From the NCBI GenBank assembly GCA_964017185.1, contig OZ024874.1, positions 55,097,356 through 55,161,355 on the forward strand: 64,000 nucleotides of DNA, given 5' to 3'. The DNA is from Rugalucina vietnamica. Lineage: Eukaryota > Mollusca > Bivalvia > Lucinida > Lucinidae. Made by a program: the position numbers and the translations under genes. The notes below the pieces were generated by a model, which worked only from the letters and a program-made list of their open reading frames with translations, was not told where the DNA came from and did not search any database. Below are positions 57,601 through 63,894 of this stretch, piece by piece. Numbering within the stretch: the stretch's first letter is position 1; the number at the start of each line of letters is the position of its first letter.

Positions 57601-60600
57601 TACTCAAATATAAGATGAGGATTGTGGAGTTACACACTGAATGAGATACACAAATATAAGGTGAGGATTGAGGAGTTACATACTGAGGTATGAGATACTC
57701 AAAATATAAGATGAGGATTGAGGAGTTACACACTGAGGTATGAGATACACAAATATAAGATGAGGATGGAGGAGTTACACACTGAGGTAGGAGATACACA
57801 AATATAAGATGAGGATTGAGGAGTTACAGATTGAGGTATATGAATTGGTGACATCTCTTTAATATTGGCCAGGTAAAATTGATAAGATGGGTATGGAAAG
57901 TATACTTTTGATTGGATCTGTGTCACCAGAGAGCATGTTTTGCATGCGCCTTCCGCCACTCTCCCAGAAAAAATCAAGGGTACCATGCAGGCAGATTAGT
58001 GCATGAGATCTCACTACCTTGAATGATGAATCTCTGATTTCTACTCTAAATATCTTAACCCTCTTGTTACTTCTATAAGTATGTTCTAAACAATTTTTGC
58101 GAGGCTCGTATAAGTTTGAAATACTTTCAGTCTGGTAAGAGGGTAGAAGACAGTAAAGTCCGTGCCAGGGAGAGGGCCGCTGATGCCAAGAAGATACAGG
58201 ACCTTCAGCGGCAGGTGAAAGAAATGGAACAGATCCTTAAGAGACGCAACCCCAACTCTCTGCCTACACTAATGATGGCTGCTGCCGCAGCACCTGACAG
58301 TAGTCAACAAGGAAACCGGTCGGCCTATACCGAGGTGTTGGAGAAGAGAGTAAAGAAGCTAGAAGCTGAATTAGAACAAAAAGATGGGGAAGCTGATACC
58401 AGGTTGAGAGGTGTGGAGCAGAAATATAATTCTGTTAAGGTATGGTGTTACTTTAGTCACATTTTAGAAATCCTGCTTTGGCATATAAATACAATAAAGA
58501 TCAACATACGAGCCACAACACGGGAAAACCAACAATCTGCATATGCGAAAACAAAGACGCAGATCAGCTTCGCGGTAACCGCGAAGCTGATCAGCGCCTT
58601 TGTTTTCGCTACTCGGATAGTACAGTTCCTCTTCTACTTAAATTCGAAATTTCAAGCTTCTAGCTCTTTCCTGTGCTTGTACAGGCTGGTTAGTGTCGGA
58701 CCTGTTTGGAAACCACATTATTGGTTTTCCCACGAGGTGGCTCATTTGTTCAAGTTCATAATCGTTTTAATTTCTCTTCGTCTCTGTAACTCTAAAAGAA
58801 ATTCTGAAGAATGATTTTTGGTGGCAAAAAGTTACATAGCAGATTATGAGGTAAACCAATCTTTAGTGGCTGCACATATGAGCTGTGTCTTGAGAAAACC
58901 AACAATGTGGTTTCCAAGCAGGTCCGACACAAACTGAGCTGCACAAGCACAGAAAATGGCTAGAAGCTGAAAATTTTGGATTTAGAAAGCATAGGGATTG
59001 TACTATCCATGTAGCGAAAACAAATGCGCTGATCAGCTTCGCAGTTACTGCGAAGCTGATCTGCGCCTTTGTTTTCGCCTATGCAGATTGTTTGTTTTCC
59101 CGTGCGGCGGTTCATTTTTGGTGGCAAAAAGTTACATAGCAAGTTACCTTTAGTGGCTGCACATATCTTTTGGTTAATTTGGTCATGAAGCCACTTGGTT
59201 TTCTTTATTTTTACCAGCATCAGCATGAAGAGAGAATCAAGTAGCTTCAACTATTCATCTATGAGGGCCAGATGGATCACGTGCATCCCCATACACATGC
59301 AGTGGCCCTGGAGAGGGAATTGGAAAATTCTATTGGTTGTTGTCCTTACTTGACTAAATTATGTTGAAACTATGTTTTATTCCAGCTTCAGTATGAAGAA
59401 AGAATCAAAGATCTTGAACTTCAGCTATCCATCTACCAGGGCCAAATGGATCACGTGCATCCCCATACACATGCAGTGGCCCTGGAGAGGGAATTGGAAA
59501 GTGTGAGGGAGAGATACAAACAACAAATCAAAGATCTAACAGCAGAGGTGGATAGACTGACGAATGAAGCCAGTAAATCTAAGAAAGTCCATGAAGGTAA
59601 CTATAGCATAGGTTAATGAATTAAAGTCAGATTGCATTTAAATAATACCTATGACAGAAATTCTAGTTTTATTTGTTGCCTTATTTGAAGATTTAAAACA
59701 TTAAAACTGGAAACTTCATTTCCTTTGATACTTGACAGGTTTGTAAGCCTTCCTCTGTAGGAAAGCTTTCCAAGTGGTGTAAGGCCTCTGTTTACCAATT
59801 TAAAAGTGAACAGAGCACTATTTTGGTGTTGAAAAATTTAGGATTTCCCTGTAACATCTAAAAATATTTTCTTTCTTTGTTTAAGCAACATTTAGAGTGG
59901 AAACCCAAAGTGCTAAGGAAACAGAGACAGAGTTACGTGCCCTTGTTAAATCTCTACAGCTAGATCTAGACAACAAGACTCATGACCTGCAGGTTATGCA
60001 AAAATCTCTTGAGCGGCTAAGAAAAGAAAAACAAATGTCCATGACCTTCAGAGCTGGAGATGGTATGTTGAATAAGTTTGGTGTGTTATGTTGGTATTTT
60101 ACAGCTTTTTGACTCGGACTATTTTCAAGAGTAGTCAGCTGTCATGCTACACTTTCCTTTTGCTAGCCACCATTGTAGTTCACATGCATTGTCTTTTGGT
60201 GCACAAATTGATAAATGTCCTTATTGAATTACTTTATGTGAAAGCCATACATGAATCTCTACAAAAGAATATGGTTTGGGTTAACATCCCATCAACATTG
60301 CAAGTCATACTGAGACAGAACAGTGATTGAAAGTTTCATCTACAAGTCAGCTTAAACTGACTTCACCCACACTGGTTACCCAGAGACAACCAAGGTGACT
60401 GAGAACAACAAACACAGATGAAATCGATGATCTGTGATAGGAAGTTAATGCCAGTCTGACAAAAACTTGCTTTAGCTAAGAATGATTTGTGGCAAGTTTT
60501 TCCAAGAAAGATACATGTATTTGCATCCTATGGCCTTATATCAATTTTTGTAGGTGTTGGTCGTTGTCAGTCTCTGATAAATCGGTGTGTAAGCATAATG

Positions 60601-60810
60601 CCACTTTTTGTAAGTTGCATCAGAATGTTTAAAATTATTCCAGGAAAGAAAACAAAGCAGAAGGGTAAATCCAAACAGGAAGTGGAGGACCCAGAGTTCC
60701 ACTCACTTCCTGTTCAACCATCAGCCAATGAAAAAGAGTATGAGCCCAAAGACTTTGAGAGTACACACATCACAGATGTTGTACAAGAAAATGAAGAGCT
60801 CAAGATGAAG
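33148..60810 (+). CDS. CEP162: CEP162 (centrosomal protein of 162 kDa), 27 coding exons, 3' end beyond the window
   Basis: CEP162 is a microtubule-binding centriole distal-end protein that recognises the axoneme and promotes transition-zone assembly at the base of cilia. I joined 27 exons with GT/AG borders. All phases agree and the frame stays open for 1279 codons (the human protein is about 1400 aa). Family signatures: acidic start with FDEQFEAFLKD and SSEDSFDS (residues 12-30), PWWDDDED (about 46-53), GMDTLDELADKEKFF, a low-complexity middle, then a long coiled coil from about residue 730 with ETLIAGYQQENKRLYNELK, LKWYAENQEILDKSARQLR and DLQRQVKEMEQILKRRNPNSL. The start is the first ATG upstream of the conserved acidic motif; a 5' UTR exon further left is possible. 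The gene continues in phase 0 after 60810 and no further exon was found before 64000. Individual exons are given in the block entries. Confidence 0.94.
34184..34289. repeat. 106 bp palindrome with five GACGTC sites
   Basis: CCCAGCGGGCACATGAC and GTCATGTGCCCGCTGGG bound a near-perfect hairpin. Its stem contains five GACGTC words, three of them in a TGACGTCA context like the cAMP-response element. Located in CEP162 intron 2. Confidence 0.9.
34475..34560 (+). repeat. Repeat family D fragment
   Basis: TTTTTTCATGCTCAGCTCAG and ACTGCTCATAAACAATGAAGTAGCC match one half of the palindromic element at 40725-40925. Confidence 0.6.
34625..34720 (-). repeat. Repeat family C fragment
   Basis: CCCTAAAAATGAAGTGGACTC and GGAAAGTCCATTCATCA match copies at 2575 and 52318. 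It ends just before the acceptor of exon 4. Confidence 0.65.
35144..35738. mobile_element. MITE with 23 bp inverted ends (595 bp)
   Basis: TACTGTAAACCAACTTTTTT and AAAAAAGTTGGTTTACAGTA are perfect inverted ends, bordered by TA on both sides (TA target, as in Tc1/mariner-type insertions). It fills most of CEP162 intron 5. No transposase. Confidence 0.8.
36140..36376 (-). mobile_element. MITE family A
   Basis: Full length in CEP162 intron 6. The hairpin loop has an extra ACA (GCAGTTACAACTGC). Confidence 0.85.
36744..36980 (-). mobile_element. MITE family A
   Basis: Full length in intron 7, starting about 55 bp after the exon 7 donor. The hairpin variant is CTTCGTGGTTACCGCGAAG. Confidence 0.88.
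37023..37082 (+). mobile_element. MITE family B fragment
   Basis: Only ATATTTTTCTCAGAACATTG and TGTGGGTACACATTAGAACC remain, cut at the palindrome centre. Confidence 0.65.
37186..37430. mobile_element. MITE with nested 95 bp perfect hairpin
   Basis: The outer ends are GGGCCCAGTTGTTCAAAA / TTTTGAACAATTGGCCCC. Inside, 37258-37352 is a virtually perfect palindrome centred on TTTGCATTGCAAA. Confidence 0.85.
37515..41953 (+). CDS. CEP162: CEP162 exons 8-13 (residues 174-493)
   Basis: Exons: 37515-37721, 38698-38734, 39994-40149, 40511-40693, 41233-41361, 41706-41953. They are mostly polar, low-complexity sequence. Exon 8 has TLAALQDIEDEEERMNQY and exon 11 an amphipathic EIEALHRALKEVGLS. Exon 13 has a short tandem peptide repeat, (G-E/D-H/Q-S-Q-S-x-x) three times. 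Exons 10 and 9 are closely preceded by MITE ends. Confidence 0.9.
37772..37842 (+). pseudogene. Degenerate duplicate of the end of CEP162 exon 8
   Basis: About 70 bp just downstream of exon 8 repeat its 3' end (AATGAATCAATACAG, TTGCCGGCAGA, ATTTACTGTCGGAAAGG), followed by GTATGT, so a donor-like site is retained. No acceptor precedes it and the frame starts with a stop. Confidence 0.85.
38007..38250 (-). mobile_element. MITE family A, variant ends
   Basis: Sub-family with CTTGTCTTCAGGGCTTCCG. The hairpin carries an insertion (AAAGTAGTACTAAAGCTG). Confidence 0.82.
38420..38683 (+). mobile_element. MITE family B before the exon 9 acceptor
   Basis: From CATTACAAAAACATGCCCATG to ACAGACATGTTTTTGTGATG. 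It ends about 14 bp before CEP162 exon 9. Confidence 0.85.
39509..39745 (+). mobile_element. MITE family A
   Basis: Near complete with intact CTTCGCAGTAACTGCGAAG hairpin. The right end is diverged (TTCTCAAATGTGCTTTG). It is nearly head-to-tail with the next copy. Confidence 0.85.
39749..39982 (+). mobile_element. MITE family A before the exon 10 acceptor
   Basis: Excellent copy. TTTGATT flanks both sides, a possible 7 bp target duplication. It ends 11 bp before exon 10, so it supplies much of that acceptor's upstream tract. Confidence 0.9.
40725..40925. mobile_element. Repeat family D, palindromic
   Basis: TTTTTCATGCTCAAC and GTTGAGCATGAAAAAAG bound the element. A second palindrome (ATAAATGTTAAAATGC / GCATTTTAACATTTAT) lies inside. 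Confidence 0.75.
42147..42177 (+). pseudogene. Duplicate of the end of CEP162 exon 13
   Basis: ACAGAAATGTACTTGCC...CTCAAGTG followed by GTATGC repeats the last ~30 bases of exon 13 with its donor, 190 bp downstream. One base differs. Confidence 0.85.
42490..42795 (-). mobile_element. MITE family B, decayed centre
   Basis: Minus orientation, from ATATACCCCCTTAAACCC to TATATTGCATGGGCAAG. The central stem has mismatches (GAAGCTCCTCGTCGAGGCAG) and there are two A-rich expansions. Confidence 0.8.
42962..43199 (-). mobile_element. MITE family A, variant ends
   Basis: Same end variant as 20299. The hairpin is perfect (CTGTGCAGTTACTGCACAG). Confidence 0.88.
43361..43575 (+). mobile_element. MITE family A, hairpin partly deleted
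   Basis: The loop and inner stem are missing (CAGATCAGCTTTATCAGTGCC), shortening it to about 215 bp. Confidence 0.85.
43751..44847. mobile_element. Element built of GGATATCC palindromes (1.1 kb)
   Basis: Inverted ends of about 40 bp (GTTTTACTATTTATTCCCTA and its complement) enclose 35 exact GGATATCC octamers by direct count, plus four one-base variants. They are spaced mostly 17-30 bp apart and set in TTATGGATATCCATAA, TTTTGGATATCCAAAA or TTAAGGATATCCTTAA contexts. A non-repeat segment at 44281-44430 has its own inverted pair (ATGATTTCTCC / GGGAGAAATCAT). No coding capacity. It is intronic (CEP162 intron 13). The termini make a transposable origin likely, and the interior is unlike an ordinary tandem satellite. 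Confidence 0.85.
45062..45292 (+). mobile_element. tRNA-derived SINE (family 1), complete reference copy
   Basis: The tRNA-Leu/Ser-like head has box A GTGGCCGAGCGGTTAAGAGC and box B GGTTCGAGCCCC. The body is CATGTGAGACAAGCCAAG ... GGCCCGTCTCATATGAGC, then GAAAGGGACGT and an A-rich tail. The head alone could be mistaken for a tRNA gene, but four other copies with the same body show it is a SINE. Confidence 0.92.
45571..45785 (+). mobile_element. MITE family A, hairpin core deleted
   Basis: The palindrome is reduced to AAGGCGCAGATCAGCTGTGCGCCTTTG, still self-complementary at its edges. It lies just before CEP162 exon 14. Confidence 0.82.
45826..48716 (+). CDS. CEP162: CEP162 exons 14-18 (residues 494-720)
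   Basis: Exons: 45826-45991, 46358-46497, 47130-47259, 47960-48093, 48605-48716. Exons 14-16 are strongly basic, Ser/Pro-rich and probably disordered (ERSRSKKKKDKK, SPAPSPSKG). Exon 17 has a helix-prone ASIESFTQYIKDHFGSK. Exon 18 is acidic and leads into the coiled coil. Confidence 0.9.
46864..47100 (+). mobile_element. MITE family A, near-consensus copy
   Basis: One of the best preserved copies: ends GAGCCGCCTCGTGAG / CTCACGAGGCGGCTC-like, hairpin CTTCGCGGTAACCGCGAAG. It ends 30 bp before exon 16. Confidence 0.92.
47293..47512 (+). mobile_element. SINE (family 2), diverged
   Basis: Weak tRNA-like head (AGGGTAGAATATCTGACATT, CCTGAGTTTAATCC) and a tail TTGAATGGGACATTAAACC plus CAAAACAAAC. 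Confidence 0.6.
47705..47900. repeat. Diverged relative of the 18790 repeat
   Basis: It shares CATTATAA, AACATGGCCA, TTTTGTTATATGTCTATA and TGTGTTATAATGAGCTTG with 18790-18990 in order. Located in CEP162 intron 16. Confidence 0.5.
48372..48583 (-). mobile_element. MITE family A, hairpin core deleted
   Basis: Hairpin reduced to GGCGCTGATAAGCTGATCTGCGCC. It follows an A-rich stretch and ends 21 bp before exon 18. Confidence 0.85.
48955..49190 (+). repeat. Repeat family E, copy 1
   Basis: ATGCATTTGTTGATCGGACTG, ATATATGACCACGTGCTTCAC and GTGTTTACAAAACTTC match 53655-53930 in order. Unclassified. Confidence 0.75.
49192..49365 (-). mobile_element. SINE (family 3), minus strand
   Basis: On the minus strand the head is CTGTGGTGCTGTGGTTATG with box B GTCGCAGGTTCGATCCCGGG. 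It ends GGTGGGACGTTAAACCCC. Confidence 0.8.
49565..54386 (+). CDS. CEP162: CEP162 exons 19-22 (residues 721-937), coiled coil
   Basis: Exons: 49565-49677, 50023-50273, 53454-53589, 54237-54386. Continuous heptad-rich sequence. Exon 20 holds the conserved ALI-like ETLIAGYQQENKRLYNEL and EERMFKENQKLLAE segments typical of CEP162. Exon 21 includes an Ala/Gln-rich patch. Confidence 0.93.
49678..49735 (+). repeat. 29 bp tandem duplication including the exon 19 donor
   Basis: GTTAGTTCAGCAAGCAACG...CAG occurs twice in a row directly at the exon 19 boundary, creating two identical CAG|GTTAGT donors 29 bp apart. Use of the second would shift the frame. Confidence 0.9.
50298..50535 (+). mobile_element. 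MITE family A
   Basis: Full length, starting 24 bp after the exon 20 donor. It has the TGTGC/GCACA hairpin with ATTAAT loop. Confidence 0.87.
50695..51430. mobile_element. Possible DNA element with CGTTAC-rich sequence
   Basis: Weak inverted ends (CTGTAACGGCAGTCACGGTGG versus CCACGGCTTGTTACGG). Many GTTACG words lie between. An 86-codon frame at 50882-51142 matches nothing I know. The composition is more GC-rich than the surrounding intron 20. Confidence 0.35.
51731..51945 (-). mobile_element. MITE family A, internal deletion
   Basis: About 20 bp between the left end and TAGAAGCTTG are missing. The hairpin (CTGTGCAGTTACTGCACAG) is perfect. Confidence 0.87.
52318..52512 (-). repeat. Repeat family C
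   Basis: ACCATCTGGGGCTATTCTG, GACAGTGGACTCACCC and GGAAAGTCCATTCATC align with copies at 2575 and 54405. Confidence 0.75.
52912..52955 (+). pseudogene. Decoy resembling the start of CEP162 exon 21
   Basis: TTTCAG|GACTGAGCAGAAAAAGGGC resembles TGCAG|GACTCAGCTAGAGC of exon 21, 540 bp upstream of it. In phase it reads about ten codons to a stop. It is either a decayed duplicate or an alternative terminal exon. Confidence 0.45.
52990..53165 (-). mobile_element. MITE family A, truncated at the hairpin
   Basis: The left part is good (GAGCCTTCATGAGAAAAC) but the sequence stops inside the hairpin. It lies immediately before a complete copy. Confidence 0.8.
53176..53411 (-). mobile_element. MITE family A before exon 21
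   Basis: Complete. The hairpin is CTTCGTGGTAAACGCGAAG. It ends about 40 bp before the exon 21 acceptor. Confidence 0.88.
53655..53930 (+). repeat. Repeat family E, copy 2
   Basis: Diverged match to 48955-49190. It is preceded by a 40 bp local duplication (TTAATGTATAGTGCAAA twice, 53634-53704). Confidence 0.75.
54040..54148 (+). mobile_element. SINE (family 1), 3' fragment
   Basis: TTTTTTCTCGGATT, CCCACCTACTGTTTGG and CATATGAG.TGAAATAATG followed by an A-rich tail. Confidence 0.75.
54405..54610 (+). repeat. Repeat family C with intact hairpin
   Basis: AGAATAGCCCCAGATG.GACGC and GCGTC.CATCTGGGGCTATTCT form a stem at about 54532-54590. It is in the opposite orientation to the other copies. 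Confidence 0.75.
55448..55790 (+). mobile_element. MITE family B, complete, with duplicated left end
   Basis: The left end (ATTACGAAAAC.TGCCCATGCA) occurs twice, at 55448 and 55517. The central stem GTTAGAACCGCCTCGGCGAG is perfect. Confidence 0.9.
55800..55970 (+). mobile_element. MITE family B, second partial copy
   Basis: Begins TTTTATTTTTGCTCAAAAG and has only the right half of the stem, then the usual TATACCCC and GCTATATAAAAGTGGGG. Tandem to the preceding copy. Confidence 0.85.
56433..60810 (+). CDS. CEP162: CEP162 exons 23-27 (residues 938-1279), coiled coil
   Basis: Exons: 56433-56594, 58131-58439, 59386-59596, 59886-60062, 60644-60810. They carry the most diagnostic family motifs: LKWYAENQEILDKSARQLR (exon 23) and DLQRQVKEMEQILKRRNPNS with LEKRVKKLEAELEQKD (exon 24). 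Exon 25 has a His-rich MDHVHPHTHAVALERELE. Exon 27 ends VVQENEELKMK in phase 0 with a GTAAAC donor, so more exons must follow. Confidence 0.94.
56626..56733. repeat. 108 bp hairpin after exon 23
   Basis: AGGTATGGATAGACAAATCT with CAGTTTGGCATCAC, and GTGATGCCAAACTG with AGATTTGTCTGTCCATACCT, form arms of about 46 bases. It begins 31 bp past the exon 23 donor. Confidence 0.9.
56930..57838 (+). repeat. 18-copy minisatellite made from the end of CEP162 exon 23
   Basis: The unit is about 49-51 bp (GAGATACACAAATATAAG, ATGAGGATTGAGGAGTTAC, ACTGAG|GTATGA). It repeats the last ~45 coding bases of exon 23 plus its donor region; 18 units were counted. The original exon reads ...GAGTTACAGACTGAG|GTTTGA. 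Most copies have CACACT instead of CAGACT and GTATGA instead of GTTTGA, so the array arose by repeated copying of an early variant. Confidence 0.93.
58510..58745 (+). mobile_element. MITE family A
   Basis: Complete, with perfect CTTCGCGGTAACCGCGAAG hairpin. It starts 70 bp after the exon 24 donor. Confidence 0.9.
58879..59117 (-). mobile_element. MITE family A, flanked by a short direct repeat
   Basis: Complete. The flanking sequence TTTTTGGTGGCAAAAAGTTACATAGCA occurs on both sides (near 58815 and 59116), suggesting the element sits between copies of a local duplication. Confidence 0.88.
59218..59330 (+). pseudogene. Dead duplicate of CEP162 exon 25
   Basis: About 110 bp starting at a good CAG acceptor match the first half of exon 25, including an identical ATGGATCACGTGCATCCCC and GCAGTGGCCCTGGAGAGGG. 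An in-phase TAG appears after nine codons, and the donor half is missing. The 3' half is far better preserved than the 5' half. Confidence 0.92.
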
Positions 60811-60823
60811 GTAAACATTTGAA

Positions 60824-60955
60824 CCTTGTGTGAGAAAACCAACAATCTGGGTTTTTTGACCAAGTCTGACACAAACCAGGCTGTACAGTTACAGAAAATA
60901 GCTGGAAGCTTGAAATTTCAGATTTAGAAAGAAGAGGCATCATATTATACAGTAG
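60824..60955 (-). mobile_element. MITE family A, left half
   Basis: GTGTGAGAAAACCAACAATC to AGATTTAGAAAG. The hairpin and right half are absent. Confidence 0.78.
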
Positions 60956-60974
60956 GGCACAACCGTTAAATCGA

Positions 60975-61325
60975 TATATAATATTTCCTTTTTCATATAG
61001 TATCTAAAACTAGATATCATATCTAAATCTAGATATAAACACAAAATATTTGAATTTACATATAGTATCTCCTTCTAGATATATAACTCTACATCCGGTT
61101 TATCTATACTTCGTTTTACATATTATATCTAAACTGACATATATTGTCAAAATATCTCCTTTTTAATATAGTATCTAAAACTAGATATCATATCTAAATC
61201 TAGATATAAACACAAACTATTCGAATTTAAATATAATATCTACTTCGAGATATACAGCTCTACATCCGGTTAAAATATATATTTCGTTTGACATATTATG
61301 TCTCAATTGACAAAAATTTTCAAAA
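60975..61325 (+). repeat. Tandem pair of about 175 bp units rich in AGATAT
   Basis: Two units (about 60985-61155, 61160-61325) share TTTTT.ATATAGTATCTAAAAC, TAGATATCATATCTAAATC and ACTCTACATCCGGTT. Each contains several ATATCTA/TAGATAT inverted words, so strong local folding is expected. Confidence 0.85.
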
Positions 61326-61619
61326 TTTTTCGCCCCATAGCAACATGTATACGTAATTTGTAGTCAGGATGTTCCCATCGGTGTTCCTTGATAACTCTCC
61401 ACACCACGCGGAAGTAGAGCTAGGTGACAAAGTGAAACGGATTGCGGCTTATCTAGCTGATCTACGTAATTTGTTGATTTAGATATACTATGGATTGGAA
61501 TATGCCCGCAACTTAGTCTGCAACTAACATGGCCTAGTTCAACCTGGCGACGGACAAACATCTTAAATATCATCTTGTTGGTGTTTAAACGATTCCGTGT
61601 GTTCAGATTTTATCTGACA

Positions 61620-61850
61620 GTCAGGTCTGAAGACTAGGTCCCTTGGACTTAACAAAAGGTCACAAAGTCTGTAGCCTCGTCACAATACGTCCTTGTCATC
61701 TGTTTATCATGGAAGATTGTCGTGGGACCTCGGCTTAAAGTCTCACCCGGAGGAGTGGAGAAGGATGGGATCGAACTCATGACTCCTTTTTTACAGTGCA
61801 TTTAGCTTATCCGCTGTGTGCCTTAGAGGACTGTATTACCCCGCCACGCG
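61620..61850 (-). mobile_element. SINE (family 3), minus strand
   Basis: GAGGAGTGGAGAAGGATGGGATCGAACTCATGACTCC is a reversed box-B region like 49192-49365. CAGGTCTGAAGACTAGGTCCC matches the 22500 copy. Confidence 0.7.
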
Positions 61851-62299
61851 AACACGATCATCGAGTTGCTTATTTTTGAAAACTCCAGTGTGCTAGAACT
61901 CGCCAAGATACATGAACCATCTCATCGTATGAAGCTTTGCCATCGTTTAACAAGTCCCCACTCCGTTAATAATGCTGGTCCATGACCTACTTGTTTTTTA
62001 GCAATCATTCTTATATATTTCCTTCTCTCGTTTCAATATGTCAGAGATGTTCCGGGATATCAAAAAGTTGAGGCATCCAGACGCAGGAAGCATAAATTTA
62101 AATTGGTTCACCGGTACCAGCTCCATTCCAATAACATGTTGATGCTCTCGACATGGATGATAGCCTTGCTGAACCGTTTTTTTTTAATTTCACATTTGTA
62201 TAAAAATAGGTACCAACAAGGCACATTTTGGAAGTGTGACATTTGTGTATGTTAAATTTCGATGGCGGGGTGGAGGCGGTGAAATTAATACTAAAACTT
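61851..62299. other. Intron or downstream sequence, nothing recognised
   Basis: No exon-like frame with CEP162 character and no known repeat. Confidence 0.35.
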
Positions 62300-62640
62300 C
62301 AAATGTCTTCAGTATCGTTCCAAGGCAATACTTCTGTTGTGGTTCTAGTTGTTTTGTGTTTTGGAGTCGAATTTTTGTGCTGTTTGAGCCTTATGTGCGT
62401 TTTCATATTTTTAGTTCAGTTCGGGTAACTGAGTGGCCGCCTGTTGGGGAATAGCTGCTCACTCGCCTTACGACATATTTTCATGGTATAAGTACCTAAG
62501 TGTCATTTTAGTTTTTCCCACCCCTCGGTTTATGGAGTGGGAATTTCTTTCTGATTGTCCCATTTCCTGATCATTGCCTTTTCGTATTTTTTTCTGTTTC
62601 TGACGGTACGAATTTCTATAACGTCTGTGAAGAACTAGTA
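62300..62640 (+). mobile_element. 5'-truncated LINE tail, plus orientation
   Basis: CTTCTGTTGTGGTTCTAG, GTGAGTGGCCGCC-like and ACGACATATTTTCATGGTAT are the reverse complement of the tails at 26164 and 29066. Its antisense frame (QSERNSHSINRG) is a by-product of this repeat, not a gene. Confidence 0.7.
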
Positions 62641-63179
62641 TGATTTTTTTCCAGATGTGTAGAATTGACACAAATCGGTACTAAATCTTCTAACACGAAA
62701 ACACGTTCTTGAACCACAATTGTCACATTTCGCAAAGTTCTTATGTGAATTATTAGTACCAAATCCTCCCAGCCGGCGAAGAATTGGTAACAAACTGGTA
62801 TGTAACGAATTTCATCCCATTTCACACGCATGTGAGATAGGCGCATGTAATCAAATTTCATGTACGTATTCTTCGCACTCACGAAAACCACCCATGTGAA
62901 GTGGTTTTGCCTTTAATTCCACTGATTCTTCAATATTTATAGCATTATATGTGAACATTAAGTACCAAGCTTTCACATCTGAGTAAACTTGATACCAGTT
63001 CTTCAAAGATGTGATGAATCCAAACCAATTCTTCACACGTCAAAACACTGACTCGTCCCGCATGTGAAAATTTGGTACAAATTTTTCACATATGAAAATA
63101 ATACCAGATATTCACAGATTTTATGATTAAGTGCCGCCGATTTCACACGTGTGGAATCTGCGATTCAACAACGCTTTGA

Positions 63180-63320
63180 AAACGTAGATAAAAGGAGCAA
63201 AACATAAAACAAGTAGGACTACAACAGAAGTACCGCATCGGAGCGGTCAGTAATATAAATTTACTGGGTGGTACAAACAGTTTTATATATTTTCCACTAT
63301 CTTTGTTGAACTAGAGCCAC
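63180..63320 (-). mobile_element. LINE tail fragment, minus orientation
   Basis: ACTACAACAGAAGTACCGC and GGTCAGTAATATAAATTTACTGG match 26411-26490. It faces the 62300 copy. Confidence 0.7.
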
Positions 63321-63594
63321 AAGTTAAGCTTTTCTTCTCGGTCTGATACAAATGCATGATTTTGCAAGCAGCGGGCGGTCTCGGGAGATACAACGTTATA
63401 ATTTATAAATCCGTGGTTTCCTGCAGATAGAACATAAGCGTATAACCCAAACGCGCCCCGGGTGTATGAAAATTCTCAACACGCTGAAGATTTTGGACGT
63501 ATAAAAATAATTTGTTTCTTAAACTCGTTTTAGCAGTCACACATTAGCGCGTGACTAAAGCGTCTGCCAGACGTATGAACAAGAAAATCTCAAA

Positions 63595-63655
63595 ACTCAA
63601 AAAAAAAAAAAAAAAAAATAAATAAATAAATAAAATAAAATAAAATAAAATAAAG
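63595..63655. repeat. Poly-A with AAAT/AAAAT repeats
   Basis: About 20 A followed by (AAAT)n and (AAAAT)n. Likely the tail of a retroposed element whose body I do not recognise. Confidence 0.9.
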
Positions 63656-63689
63656 TACGTTTTGTGTTACGTCGCAGACACACTAAGCA

Positions 63690-63870
63690 GGAAGACCCCG
63701 CCCATTGGGACTTAAAGAAATAGATGGGCTGCTTGGGCCTCCAGGCAAAGCTTGTTCCACCTGATTACTGGTTAACCGCTCAGGTCTTAGCTTTCCCAGG
63801 AAAAGTGGTTACAAGTCAAACCGTCCACACATATAAGCATGTGTGGCTTTGTTGGATGGTTATATTTTAA
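63690..63870 (-). repeat. Repeat shared with 12360-12590
   Basis: GATGGGCTGCTTGGGCCTCCAG, GGTTAACCGCTCAGGTCTTAG and CACACATATAAGCATGTGTGG are the inverted counterpart of the earlier copy. Confidence 0.6.
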
Positions 63871-63894
63871 GCACTTGTTGAATGTCTTGACATC

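Noticed and set aside
56930-57838. CRISPR-like repeat array
   Set aside because: Contiguous units with no unique spacers, in an animal gene, and derived from the neighbouring exon.
58116-58814. 232-codon open frame
   Set aside because: It is CEP162 exon 24 running past its GTATGG donor into a MITE; the ATG lies before the acceptor.
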